This document shows positions 1 to 9,130 of a DNA stretch of 64,000 nucleotides, one piece after another; within the stretch, counting starts at the first letter, position 1, and each line of letters opens with the position of its first letter. The position numbers were made by a program, and so were the translations under genes. Location of the stretch: positions 32,814,906 to 32,878,905 of the forward strand of contig OX463818.1 of NCBI GenBank assembly GCA_949825045.1, given 5' to 3'. The notes below the pieces were generated by a model. That model searched no databases. It saw only the letters and a list, made by a program, of their open reading frames with translations, and had not been told where the DNA came from. The stretch comes from Argyresthia goedartella (lineage: Eukaryota > Arthropoda > Insecta > Lepidoptera > Argyresthiidae).

Positions 1-755
1 TGCACTCTTAGTTTTTTCTCATTGGATGATAAAAGTGGGTTTTCAGGCTGATAATTATCTGTGATTACAACAGCTGGAGGTGGAGACGGAGGTGGAGCAA
101 ATGGTTCTGTGTTTGTAAGTAGCTGCATATTACTGAACATTTCAGGCTCAGTTGATGTAAAACTCCTATTAAGGACATGGCTGTCCGAGTCAATAGTACT
201 GGGTATTTCTATGAGGAGTGCACTCGTGATTTCTGTAATGTCGGGATCAATTTCAGCATCAGGGCAGGGACCTCCACCACCTGTGGCCATTACAGACAGG
301 CCTCTCCTTAGCCAGGTTGGTGCGCTGTCTCTGCTTAAGATTTTGCCACAGCCGGCGGAGTTGGTCAGCTGAAGCCTGAAAAGGTAAGATATAGTTCATA
401 TCTAGAAACCAACAGCAATCTAGTCTGATCTCTCTTCTTCCTATGATGAGATGGATTGAAATTATTGTTATTTAATCTCCATGAAGTGTATCAACACATA
501 TCTGATTTGATTAAAAGTAAGTAATTATATTAAAAGGATGGCCATATAAATTGCTAAATAAGTACTTACCAATTCCACAACAATAGCAGAACTATTGCAT
601 TCACGAGTTAAACGCTCCTAAGCTGTCTTCTTCATAGAAATAGTGGTACCGTCAGTGTCCTTATTTTCTATTATATTTTTGTATCTCTTGAGCAATTCTA
701 AAAACATGTTTTTTTCCTGATTGGTGAAATTTTTCTTTTTCCCCGGCCCAGGCAT
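1..755 (-). pseudogene. Zeste-like Myb/SANT gene, exons 1 and 2 (decayed, runs off the left edge)
   Basis: The minus strand reads ATG at 755, then an N-terminus MPGPGKKKNFTNQEK and a helix-rich Myb/SANT-like region. A splice donor (GTAAGT) follows exon 1, which ends at 570. The intron ends in CAG, and exon 2 starts at 375 with ADQLRRLWQNLK, the second half of the domain. The same plan occurs in the better-preserved gene at 29361. Zeste-like proteins bind DNA; many copies in insects are TE-associated. Lesions: the conserved Trp codon is a TAG stop near 612-616, and exon 2 changes frame near 290, before the TGGGGP and proline-rich tail. Exon 2 continues beyond base 1. A forward ORF at 61-372 is only the antisense of this exon. 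Confidence 0.7.
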
Positions 756-1334
756 ATTGATGTCGGCGTTTTAAAAGGAGAATCAAAGTTAAGTAACTAT
801 GTTATGAAATTAATGCACAAACATACAAAGTTAGCACAAACTGAAATGAACGTTTTATTGAGTACCTACGCTACGCTACGGTATGACATTTGTTGCTTTG
901 ATTGACTTATGCGTTTCATTTTACAAGATTAGACATGAATGTTGTGTTATAATGTCTTGTACCGCGTAAAACGGAATAATTAGGAAATGTCAATAAAATT
1001 TGTAAATGAAAACAGGCCTAAAGTAGTTTTTTACTCTGTGAATGTCTCAAGACTCGATTCACATGCGATGCACTCTTGAGTAAGGTTTCAGAATAAAGGA
1101 GACGCTTGAGAGTGGAACCCAAATTTGAGTCGGATTTACGTGATTTCAGCTTGAGATTGATCTTGAGATTCGTTCTAGAATACGACCCTTACGATCACTA
1201 CCATATGGGTAAGACATGACATACGAGCATCCTATCACATTATCAGGCAAAGTTCTTGGTATTTTAATTTCAAAATTGTATTGAATTCCAGTTAACATAT
1301 TTAAGTGAGATATACCACTCCCGAGAAGATATCT
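300..1334. repeat. Direct duplication, copy A
   Basis: This 1,035-bp block recurs at 2036-3070 with a constant offset of 1,736 bp and no indels. By eye I found about three substitutions. The block covers part of zeste-like exon 2, the intron, exon 1, upstream DNA, and the last 190 bp or so of the virus-derived ORF. The left copy is joined abruptly to a LINE fragment at 1335. Confidence 0.92.
1146..1334 (-). pseudogene. Duplicated 3' fragment of the virus-derived signal-peptide ORF
   Basis: The minus-strand reading ending at 1146 matches the C-terminal part of the ORF at 2882-3286 (SYVMSYPYGSDRKGRI and neighbours), with one substitution noticed. It lies inside copy A of the direct duplication. 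At 1335 the reading runs straight into LINE reverse-transcriptase sequence, which creates a chimeric 329-codon open frame (1146-2135). That frame is an accident of the rearrangement, not a gene. Confidence 0.8.
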
Positions 1335-2034
1335 GGAGGACCAAGTTGTTATACGTTCTAAATCCGCATTTATCCTCCGCATAGCATCAGGAAGCGATTC
1401 TTTGTTCACTTCAATATAAAGCTGTAAATCATCGGCATATAGATGATATTTGCAATGGTGAATGCAGCTTGTGATATCAGCGCAGTACAGAATAAATAAC
1501 AGAGGACCAAATATGGACCCTTGAGGAACACCTCTACAGGTGGTGACTTTTTGAGAGTGATTTTTGGTTCCGTCACTATTTGTTAAGACTACTTGTTGGT
1601 TGCGGTCTTTGAGGTAAGTTTCAAACCACTTAATCGTATTTACTTCAAATCCATAGTAGCTTAGCTTGGATAGAATTAAATCCACATTGATGGAGTCAAA
1701 TGCTCTTGAGTAGTCAAGTAGGACGAGAAACGTGGCATTCCCAGAGTCTTGGGATGCTAATACGTTGTCAACAACATCAAGAAGAGCCGTCATTGTACTA
1801 CGATTCTTTCTGAAACCTGATTGAAACTTTGGAAGAAGGCCGTGTGTTTCCGCAAATGAAATTACTTGAAAGTACACAAGTTTTTCGAGAATTTTAGAGA
1901 GGTACGGTAGTATACTTATAGGTCGTAGATCAGATATTATTTTGGGGTTACTTATTTTTGGGGTCGGACGGACAATAGACGCCTTCCAAGATGATGGGAA
2001 TATAGAGGTAATCAAGGATTGGTTTAGAATATGC
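1335..2034 (-). mobile_element. Internal LINE reverse-transcriptase fragment
   Basis: These 700 bp match 11325-12024 of the LINE at 10025-13690, with only a few differences seen (for example at 1511, 1795 and 1827). The minus strand encodes RT from the ILNQSLITSIFPSSWKAS region through GVPQGSI and YADDLQLY. It has neither the LINE 3' end nor a microsatellite tail, so it is not a normal retrotransposition product. It was probably copied or recombined from the larger element. Confidence 0.9.
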
Positions 2035-2035
2035 T

Positions 2036-2491
2036 GCCTCTCCTTAGCCAGGTTGGTGCGCTGTCTCTGCTTAAGATTTTGCCACAGCCGGCGGAGTTGG
2101 TCAGCTGAAGCCTGAAAAGGTAAGATATAGTTCATATCTAGAAACCAACAGCAATCTAGTCTGATCTCTCTTCTTCCTATGATGAGATGGATTGAAATTA
2201 TTGTTATTTAATCTCCATGAAGTGTATCAACACATATCTGATTTGATTAAAAGTAAGTAATTATATTAAAAGGATGGCCATATAAATTGCTAAATAAGTA
2301 CTTACCAATTCCACAACAATAGCAGAACTATTGAATTCACGAGTTAAACGCTCCTAAGCTGTCTTCTTCATAGAAATAGTGGTACCGTCAGTGTCCTTAT
2401 TTTCTATTATATTTTTGTATCTCTTGAGCAATTCTAAAAACATGTTTTTTTCCTGATTGGTGAAATTTTTCTTTTTCCCCGGCCCAGGCAT
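2036..2491 (-). pseudogene. Second copy of the zeste-like exons 1 and 2, exon 2 truncated
   Basis: The ATG is at 2491, exon 1 ends at 2306, and exon 2 runs from 2111 to about 2036, where it meets the LINE fragment. The same internal TAG stop as in the left copy is present, so that lesion is older than the duplication. Confidence 0.7.
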
Positions 2492-3070
2492 ATTGATGTC
2501 GGCGTTTTAAAAGGAGAATCAAAGTTAAGTAACTATGTTATGAAATTAATGCACAAACATACAAAGTTAGCACAAACTGCAATGAACGTTTTATTGAGTA
2601 CCTACGCTACGCTACGGTATGACATTTGTTGCTTTGATTGACTTATGCGTTTCATTTTACAAGATTAGACATGAATGTTGTGTTATAATGTCTTGTACCG
2701 CGTAAAACGGAATAATTAGGAAATGTCAATAAAATTTGTAAATGAAAACAGGCCTAAAGTAGTTTTTTACTCTGTGAATGTCTCAAGACTCGATTCACAT
2801 GCGATGCACTCTTGAGTAAGGTTTCAGAATAAAGGAGACGCTTGAGAGTGGAACCCAAATTTGAGTCGGATTTACGTGATTTCAGCTTGAGATTGATCTT
2901 GAGATTCGTTCTAGAATACGACCCTTACGATCACTACCATATGGGTAAGACATGACATACGAGCATCCTAACACATTATCAGGCAAAGTTCTTGGTATTT
3001 TAATTTCAAAATTGTATTGAATTCCAGTTAACATATTTAAGTGAGATATACCACTCCCGAGAAGATATCT
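2036..3070. repeat. Direct duplication, copy A'
   Basis: Second copy of the 1,035-bp block described at 300-1334. Its right end is continuous with the virus-derived ORF that goes on to 3286. This copy therefore appears to be the original with respect to the viral insertion, while the left copy appears original with respect to zeste-like exon 2. Confidence 0.92.
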
Positions 3071-3286
3071 ATTACTACTATCTACAACAGTCAGATCGTG
3101 ATACTTAGATGACTGCAATTTCCAAAACAAATGTTCAGATCCATCGTGGTAGTTCAAAGGATACCAGTTTCTTCCACTACTGAATAATTCATTTTCGTAA
3201 TTTCCATCGTACCCTACCACCAGGATTATGAACATTAGGTTTAGGAGTAGTAACTTTATTACTGCCATTATTGAGAGGTTCTTCAA
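2882..3286 (-). CDS. Virus-derived ORF with signal peptide (envelope/glycoprotein-like, unidentified)
   Basis: The ORF has 134 codons. After MKNLSI comes a strongly hydrophobic stretch (residues 8-24), like a secretory signal. A hydrophilic ectodomain-like part follows, with aromatic and Tyr-rich segments and a motif-like SYVMSYPYG. It overlaps the end of the SP24-like ORF by about 98 bases in another frame, as small viral genes often do. The C-terminal residues after about 120 (ERISRSISS) may be post-integration sequence, and the duplication shares this end. In negeviruses a virion glycoprotein is encoded next to SP24, so a truncated homologue is possible. I cannot identify the family with certainty. 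Confidence 0.45.
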   Translation of the reverse strand: MKNLSIMAVIKLLLLNLMFIILVVGYDGNYENELFSSGRNWYPLNYHDGSEHLFWKLQSSKYHDLTVVDSSNRYLLGSGISHLNMLTGIQYNFEIKIPRTLPDNVLGCSYVMSYPYGSDRKGRILERISRSISS

Positions 3287-3749
3287 ATGCAGCTATATAC
3301 TTTATATACAAACCGAGTACACCAATTACAACTATCATAAACTGATTATTACCACCGCGTATAGAGAAATAGAGAAACAAAATAACTGATACCCACAAAT
3401 AAAAATAAAAATCAAAGTCCTTATGAACAGCCAAATACACGGAAAATATCAATTCTAAGAAAATAGTGACATAACTAGGTTTCAATATAACTGTTATTAA
3501 ATTTAGCGACAAAATAGTAGAGACATGAGTATTATTTTTAACTAATTCACAAAATTTTACCAATATACCTGTATCTACTTTTCTAGTATCCTGAATGAAT
3601 TTCAATTTTTGAATAATGTAGTCAGTAGGATGCCTCGTCGAAAAATATTCAGCAAAAGTTAAACACACCCAAATCGCAAAAAGTAACAAGGCGATAGGAT
3701 TAACGAAAATCCTAACAATAACATTACTAACTGATTCAGACACAGCCAT
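3189..3749 (-). CDS. SP24-like virion membrane protein of a nege/kita-like virus (endogenous)
   Basis: The intact 186-codon ORF has about four hydrophobic segments, near residues 15-35, 75-95, 100-120 and 122-152. They are separated by short polar loops, and the C-terminal tail is basic and Pro/Asn-rich (KVTTPKPNVHNPGGRVRWKLRK). This length and topology fit the SP24 family of negeviruses and cileviruses, a predicted structural membrane protein of virions. It lies on the same strand as the polymerase fragments, downstream of them in viral order. An open frame of this size in an old insertion suggests recent entry or selection. The call rests on topology and context, not alignment. Confidence 0.6.
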   Translation of the reverse strand: MAVSESVSNVIVRIFVNPIALLLFAIWVCLTFAEYFSTRHPTDYIIQKLKFIQDTRKVDTGILVKFCELVKNNTHVSTILSLNLITVILKPSYVTIFLELIFSVYLAVHKDFDFYFYLWVSVILFLYFSIRGGNNQFMIVVIGVLGLYIKYIAAFEEPLNNGSNKVTTPKPNVHNPGGRVRWKLRK

Positions 3750-3939
3750 TATGAATTTTTTTTTTTAATGAGAGCATTATAAAAAGTAACAATAAAATCG
3801 AGTGAGTGCAAAGTAACAATAAAATCAAGCAAAACCTATGTATATGTGAAGACTCTGACAGCATTAATCCTGCACAAAACATTACAGTGACCAAAGTGAC
3901 CAGTGCCATTGTTAAATCTACTGGTAATAAATAGAACAT
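3736..3939 (-). CDS. Small hydrophobic ORF upstream of the SP24-like gene
   Basis: The ORF has 67 codons with two or three hydrophobic segments (residues 11-27 and 35-58). It ends 13 bases inside the SP24-like start, in another frame. Beneath its C-terminal half are two short direct copies of a AAAGTAACAATAAAATC motif (3783-3799 and 3809-3825). It may be a small viral membrane protein, or noise between the polymerase and SP24 genes. Confidence 0.35.
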   Translation of the reverse strand: MFYLLPVDLTMALVTLVTVMFCAGLMLSESSHIHRFCLILLLLCTHSILLLLFIMLSLKKKIHNGCV

Positions 3940-4028
3940 ATTGTTGCTTCTTACAATCTACATTCCTTTGTTGTGGTGAATGTGTTACATAAGTGCAAAG
4001 TCCGCTAACGGTCACCGACGATTAATCA

Positions 4029-4506
4029 CCTTCACACGTCTAAGAAAGTTCACTGGATCGCTAGCATTCACATATTTCGCAAGTCAAGTAAATTGAAGTG
4101 ATAGCTTGCGGCGAGAGACACCCGCCGATTACGCATGAGATCCGGGTTCGATCCCACACGGCGCCCATCAACTTTTTGTTTTTTAACTACCACACGGCGA
4201 AGAAAGACACTTACTTTTAATTTTTAATTTTTTTATCACGTTTTTAATCGTGAAACAAAAATAAAAACCTTCACACGTCTAAGAAAGGTCACTGGATCGC
4301 TAGCATTCACATATTTCGCAAGTCAAGTAAATTGAAGTGATAGCTTGCGGCGAGAGACACCCGCCTATTACGCATGAGACCCGAGTTCGATACCAAACGG
4401 CGACCATCAATTTTTTGTTTTTTAACTACCACACGGCGAAGATAGACACTTACTTTTAATTTTTAATTTTTTATCACGTTTTTAATCGTGAAACAAAAAT
4501 AAAAAC
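4029..4506 (+). repeat. Two tandem 239-bp monomers with a tRNA-like B box, upstream of a LINE
   Basis: Copy 1 is 4029-4267 and copy 2 is 4268-4506. Both begin CCTTCACACGTCTAAG and end with AAACAAAAATAAAAAC. Copy 1 carries GGTTCGATCCC at 4145-4155, a good pol III B box, with a weaker A-box-like TAGCTTGCGGC at 4102. In copy 2 the B box is altered (4384-4394). The monomers lie just before ORF1 of the LINE and after the end of viral sequence, so they are probably its 5' UTR promoter units. Confidence 0.75.
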
Positions 4507-4533
4507 ATACGGAAACCAAAGATTTCCTGCAAG

Positions 4534-5958
4534 ATGAATCAAGATAGAGACAATGTCACCTTCCGAAACAAATATAGAAGTAACTCAGTGAGCGACCTGT
4601 CTAAGTCATCCCTATTTGAAGATGGTAACATGAGTTTACCCCAAACATCCTTTACGTGTAGCCAAGATATTATGTTAAATGAAGAAATCGGAAAATTAAA
4701 AAATTACCTAAAAAGCGCAGAGACTGAAATAGAAAACTTAAGCCTAGAAAACCAAAAACTAAAATGTGACCTAGAAAAATCACAAAAACTGATAGAAACA
4801 TATAAAGTCTTCAAGTTCTCCGACACTCCATCAACACCGATCTCAGCACGTCGTAGGAAAAAGCCAAGGAAGGCGCTTACAGAAAAAAATGAAAGGCTAC
4901 AGTTTTGCACTCAAGTCAACAACAGTGTTAAAGATGGACCTGCAAATTTGAACAAACAGAATAAAGAAAAAACACAGAAAAATACGGAAGCTGAAGAACC
5001 TGACAAGCAGCTCAACATTGACAAGGATGATAGCAGTGACCCTAAGGGACGAGAAAATATGGAAGGTCATCACCCTGACAAGCAGCTCAACATAGATAAG
5101 GACGAAAGCCGTGACGCTAAGAGACAAGAAGAAATCACTAACATTGGACATGAAAATCAGACACGAGTATCTCAAGAGACTATAATACACACACAGGAGG
5201 CAAAAATCGACACAGAAATAAAGAAAACATGTAAAGATATAAAAAAGAAAGTCATTATCATTGGTGACCAACAAGCTCGCGGACTTCAAAAAGCGCTGCA
5301 AATATTACTGGGCTCTCAACATTTGGTTACATGCTTTTGGAAATCTGGTGCAAAAGTACGCGACCTTACATACGTGGAGAAAAATGAAATTTCTGCATTA
5401 AGCAACAAAGACTTTGTTATTATATTAGGAGGAATGAATGAGGTCAATCCTTTTGAATTTAAAACTCATGCAGCAATTTGGTTGCACTCAATTGAAAAGG
5501 CTAACGTAATTGTGTGTGAAATTCCCCATAACAAAAACCTTAGAGAATATAAACTTAACTATGAATTGAAGCTGATCTGCAACCAGTTCCAGAATGTTTC
5601 ATATCTGGAGTTGAATTATAGTAGGTTTATTCCAGATAGAATGCATTTCACAAAACAATTGAGTAGATCTCTCTTAAGAAAACTATTGCAAATTGACTAT
5701 ACAATAAAGATGAACCAATATACAGAACACATTAACTTACAGAAAAAACACAAAGAAACAGCCAAGGTAATGATAAATATGTCCACTCAAACTAATAACG
5801 ACACAAAACACATTGAACTGGAACCTGAAATAAAAAATATCAATAAAAATTTAAATAGCAATACAAACAATGACGTAGTAATAAATAGTGGTACCAATAA
5901 CAAAACTGACATTAATCTCAATGACGACAACAATGATTTTTTTCGTATATCACAATAA
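4534..5958 (+). CDS. LINE ORF1 protein with coiled coil and SGNH-esterase domain
   Basis: 474 codons, intact. Residues 45-85 form a coiled coil rich in Leu, Glu and Lys. A basic stretch, ARRRKKPRK, follows near 105. A charged linker holds an internal duplication: two HPDKQLNIDKD-like units about 30 residues apart. Residues 235-400 form an SGNH-hydrolase fold: block I VIIIGDQQARG, block III IILGGMNE, and the C-terminal Asp-His pair in PDRMHFT. The usual block I Ser is replaced by Gln in GDQQ, so the catalytic nucleophile may be missing. ORF1 proteins of CR1 LINEs bind RNA. It overlaps the endonuclease frame by about 70 bases. Confidence 0.8.
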   Translation: MNQDRDNVTFRNKYRSNSVSDLSKSSLFEDGNMSLPQTSFTCSQDIMLNEEIGKLKNYLKSAETEIENLSLENQKLKCDLEKSQKLIETYKVFKFSDTPSTPISARRRKKPRKALTEKNERLQFCTQVNNSVKDGPANLNKQNKEKTQKNTEAEEPDKQLNIDKDDSSDPKGRENMEGHHPDKQLNIDKDESRDAKRQEEITNIGHENQTRVSQETIIHTQEAKIDTEIKKTCKDIKKKVIIIGDQQARGLQKALQILLGSQHLVTCFWKSGAKVRDLTYVEKNEISALSNKDFVIILGGMNEVNPFEFKTHAAIWLHSIEKANVIVCEIPHNKNLREYKLNYELKLICNQFQNVSYLELNYSRFIPDRMHFTKQLSRSLLRKLLQIDYTIKMNQYTEHINLQKKHKETAKVMINMSTQTNNDTKHIELEPEIKNINKNLNSNTNNDVVINSGTNNKTDINLNDDNNDFFRISQ

Positions 5959-6883
5959 AATACACATCCTGCATCAAAACATCAACGGATTAATTAATAA
6001 AGTGGATTTACTCTCTGTTCACTTGGATGACCTTCATAAAAACAATAAACAAATAGACGTTATATGCATTACTGAACACAACATGGTAAAAACTGACGAA
6101 TCTCAATTGTGTATACCAAACTTTACTTTAGCTTCTCAATACGCAAGAAAAAATAGAAATGGAGGGTCGTGCATCCTTGTTAGAAGAAATCATAAATACA
6201 AAGTCATCAATGAAATTAAAAATATTAATATCCCAAACTTAATCGAATGCTGTGCAATTGAGCTTATCGAACATAAAATTATTGTTATGTGTATGTATAG
6301 AGTACCACCCCAAACAAATAAGAGTGAAAAATTAGAATCATTTTTCACCAAATTAGAAGAAATACTGCAATTAGTTTGCTATAAAAATAAAAAGGTCGTT
6401 ATAGGTGGTGATTTCAATATCGACATGCTTAGTAACACCGTTGCAAAAAGAAAATTTGTGGATTTACTAAGTAACTATAACTTAAAGAGTTTATTTAATG
6501 AACCAACTCGCCTAAGCAGTCGCACATGTCTCGACAATTTCTTACATAACGTGCATGGTTGCAAGGGTGAAATTGTGGAGTTAGGACTATCTGACCACAC
6601 AGCGCAAATAATTGCGTTACCCGTAAAAAAGTTTTTCTCGCTGACACACTATTTTATCATGCGACGTGATGTAAGCGAGGTAAACATGCAAAAATTTCGA
6701 AACTACCTAGGTCAGCTTACTTTTAGTGATGTATACGACAGCACTAAACCCAATGAAGCATTTAATTGTTTCCATGATGCTTTCACGCTTCTGTACTCAC
6801 TATGTTTCCCTTTAAATAGAATCAAAGTGAATATAATAACTAAGAAAACAAAATGGATATCAAAAGGCATAAAACGAGATTAA
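5888..6883 (+). CDS. LINE ORF2, apurinic-like endonuclease domain
   Basis: The frame opens inside the end of ORF1. The exonuclease-endonuclease-phosphatase domain starts at HILHQNINGL and continues through ICITEHNM (catalytic Glu), NGGSCILVRRN, YRVPPQ, VVIGGDFNIDML (Asp and Asn) and LSDHTAQ (Asp-His). This enzyme nicks target DNA to prime reverse transcription. The frame ends at 6883, just after KTKWISKGIK, and the RT frame picks up at about 6853. A small indel near 6870-6880 has thus split what was a single ORF2. Confidence 0.85.
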   Translation: MVPITKLTLISMTTTMIFFVYHNKIHILHQNINGLINKVDLLSVHLDDLHKNNKQIDVICITEHNMVKTDESQLCIPNFTLASQYARKNRNGGSCILVRRNHKYKVINEIKNINIPNLIECCAIELIEHKIIVMCMYRVPPQTNKSEKLESFFTKLEEILQLVCYKNKKVVIGGDFNIDMLSNTVAKRKFVDLLSNYNLKSLFNEPTRLSSRTCLDNFLHNVHGCKGEIVELGLSDHTAQIIALPVKKFFSLTHYFIMRRDVSEVNMQKFRNYLGQLTFSDVYDSTKPNEAFNCFHDAFTLLYSLCFPLNRIKVNIITKKTKWISKGIKRD

Positions 6884-8805
6884 ATCCAAGCTCTACCAAC
6901 AAACAACTTTTTAAGCAGTACTCCAAACGCCTGAAGAGAGTGATAGTTTCGACACAAAAGGCGCAAAATGACTACTACATCAAAACATCGTCAAACAAAA
7001 GCCAAGCGGTTTGGAAAATTATAAACAACACAAAGAATCACATACCCAAAGAGAGTATTAATTGCATAAAAGTCAATGGAAATTTGTTTACAAACCCCAC
7101 AGAAATAGCCCAAGCTTTTAATAATAATTTTATTGACCAAGTTAAACCTCTTTGTGACATTACTGCTAATAATACTAATAATAATAATCCAGCTTTGACA
7201 TATAATCAATCAATTCAATTAAATAATTCTTATAAATCTATGTTTATGTCACCGTCAACTCCAGCTGACGTTTATCGACTAACACTATCGTTGAAGAACA
7301 CTAACAGTACAGGAAACGATGAAGTTTTGACAAAAGTTATAAAATATGTTGCTGATATTATCTGCCCGATGTTATGCTACATAATAAATATCTGCATCGA
7401 ACATGGTATTTTTCCAGATCGTTTGAAAACTTCTATCGTCAGACCACTCTTCAAAAAAGATAACAAGGAACATATTAATTGTTACAGACCAGTGGCTCTT
7501 ATCCCAATATTTTCCAAAATAATTGAAAAAGCAATATATGAAAAATTATACAGATATTTAGAACTTAATAATATACTTGCGGATGAACAGAAGGGATTTA
7601 GAAGAAATAAGAACATTAATATGGCTGTTTTCGATTTTTTAACCACGATAATGAAAAACCTAGATAACGGCAAAAGAGTGTCATCGATATTTATGGACCT
7701 CACAAAAGCATTTGACTATGTCGATCACAAAATCTTAGCTCAAAAATTAAATAGTTACGGAATAAGAGGGAATGTTCTTAGTCTACTAGAATCATACTTG
7801 AGTAACCGGTCACAATTGACACAAATAAACAAAATCTGCCCTAACACAAAAACAGATCAAGTGTATTCTTCTGACGTAAAGGAAATTAAGTATGGTGTTC
7901 CACAGGGATCCGTATTAGGACCTTTACTGTTTATTTTATATATAAATGACATCCTAAAAGCTATAAATCATCCGATAGTTTTATTTGCTGACGACAGCAC
8001 AGTGACATTTATCGGTAATAATTTAATTAACTTAGACATATATGAAAATGACATTAATAATAATTTAACACATATAATTGAATGGCTAACAAAAAACAAT
8101 CTTTTAATTAATCTGGGAAAAACTAAACTAATGAAATATAGGCTAGGGCACGGACAGCAATACGCATTGAATATTAAATACTTGAATGAGCAAATTGAAT
8201 GTACAGAGACAACAAAATTCTTAGGTCTCCATATTGATTCCAACATGTCGTGGAAGACACACATCGAACACTTGCAAAAGAAGCTAAATCAATATGCGTA
8301 TGCGTTACACATGCTTACAAAAATTGTGAACACTGATGCTGTACTTGTCTCGTATCATGGTTTTGTAGAGTCTTCCGTGCGCTACGGTATAATCTTCTGG
8401 GGAAATGCGACGGGTAGAGAGACTATTTTTAAAGCGCAGAAGAAATGTTTGAGGGCTATGTGCAAGCTGGTCCAAACTGACAGTTGTAAACCCTACTTCA
8501 AGAGTCTCAACATTCTTACGATGCCGTCTATTTACATATACGAAACCTTGGTTTTTGTCAAAAGTAATATGCATCTTTTTCAAAATGTCAAAAGCAGGCG
8601 TCACCATATGATGCTCAAAATGGAGTGCCACAAGTCAGCCTATTTTAATAAAAGTATATTTGTCATGGCTATTAGAATATATAACAAACTCCCACAGTCT
8701 GTAAAAGAAATACAAAATATACACACATTTAAAAAGAAAATAAAGGGTCTTCTAACAAACGAGGTTTATTACAGTGTCGATGAATACCTCAGTGATGTTT
8801 TATAA
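6853..8805 (+). CDS. LINE ORF2, reverse transcriptase and C-terminal domain
   Basis: 650 codons. RT motifs appear in order: NCYRPVALIPIFSKIIEK, DEQKGFRRNKN, SSIFMDLTKAFDYVDH (motif A), [20 protein letters not shown] (motif B) and FADDSTV (motif C, Asp-Asp), then FLGLHID and a Trp-rich C-terminal region. It makes the cDNA at the nicked target. The reading is open throughout, so only the break upstream of this frame is disabling. Confidence 0.85.
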   Translation: MDIKRHKTRLNPSSTNKQLFKQYSKRLKRVIVSTQKAQNDYYIKTSSNKSQAVWKIINNTKNHIPKESINCIKVNGNLFTNPTEIAQAFNNNFIDQVKPLCDITANNTNNNNPALTYNQSIQLNNSYKSMFMSPSTPADVYRLTLSLKNTNSTGNDEVLTKVIKYVADIICPMLCYIINICIEHGIFPDRLKTSIVRPLFKKDNKEHINCYRPVALIPIFSKIIEKAIYEKLYRYLELNNILADEQKGFRRNKNINMAVFDFLTTIMKNLDNGKRVSSIFMDLTKAFDYVDHKILAQKLNSYGIRGNVLSLLESYLSNRSQLTQINKICPNTKTDQVYSSDVKEIKYGVPQGSVLGPLLFILYINDILKAINHPIVLFADDSTVTFIGNNLINLDIYENDINNNLTHIIEWLTKNNLLINLGKTKLMKYRLGHGQQYALNIKYLNEQIECTETTKFLGLHIDSNMSWKTHIEHLQKKLNQYAYALHMLTKIVNTDAVLVSYHGFVESSVRYGIIFWGNATGRETIFKAQKKCLRAMCKLVQTDSCKPYFKSLNILTMPSIYIYETLVFVKSNMHLFQNVKSRRHHMMLKMECHKSAYFNKSIFVMAIRIYNKLPQSVKEIQNIHTFKKKIKGLLTNEVYYSVDEYLSDVL

Positions 8806-9010
8806 AGATGGCGACAATGTATTATATGCCAGATGCCTAATATAGTCATATATGTAGGTAATTAGTAATTCTACGCTAATTTTTAATGTTTATAATGTAA
8901 TTAATACTTATAATGTAAATAATATTCATATGCCCTCCCATGGCAGAGCATAGAGACCCATCGCTCAATGTCATTGATTAGATCTACATATTACCTATGT
9001 TCCTGAATAA

Positions 9011-9045
9011 ATGATTCTTTATCTTTATCTTTATCTTTATCTTTA
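9011..9045 (+). repeat. LINE 3' microsatellite tail
   Basis: Four tandem TCTTTA/TTTATC units follow a putative AATAAA at 9005. Tails of short tandem repeats instead of poly(A) are usual for CR1-group LINEs. Confidence 0.75.
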
Positions 9046-9130
9046 TAAAATAAAACAAAATTTTAATTTATTATATATCTATTTATCGAATGTTTAAGTG
9101 AAATTTTAGGCTATTTGGTATATTTGATTA

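Larger units (their letters stand above)
4029..9050 (+). mobile_element. Near-full-length LINE (CR1 group, esterase-type ORF1), inserted in the endogenous virus
   Basis: From left to right it has the tandem 5' monomers, ORF1 (4534-5958), ORF2 endonuclease (5888-6883), ORF2 reverse transcriptase (6853-8805), a 3' UTR, and a short-repeat tail (TTTATC)n at about 9011-9045. It lies between the virus-derived polymerase end (9131) and the viral 3' ORFs (3939), on the opposite strand. It therefore entered after the virus. The SGNH esterase in ORF1 and the microsatellite tail are typical of CR1-type LINEs. One frame change between endonuclease and RT probably makes it inactive. Confidence 0.88.

Noticed and set aside
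61..372. 103-codon plus-strand ORF, Gly/Ser-rich
   Set aside because: It is the antisense of a zeste-like exon with good splice signals and family motifs.
4100..4170. A tRNA gene in the 239-bp monomer
   Set aside because: A B box is present, but I could not fold a complete cloverleaf with acceptor and anticodon stems.
8305..8631. 108-codon minus ORF and other minus ORFs within the LINE at 4029-9050
   Set aside because: They are shadows of the RT frame with no motifs of their own.
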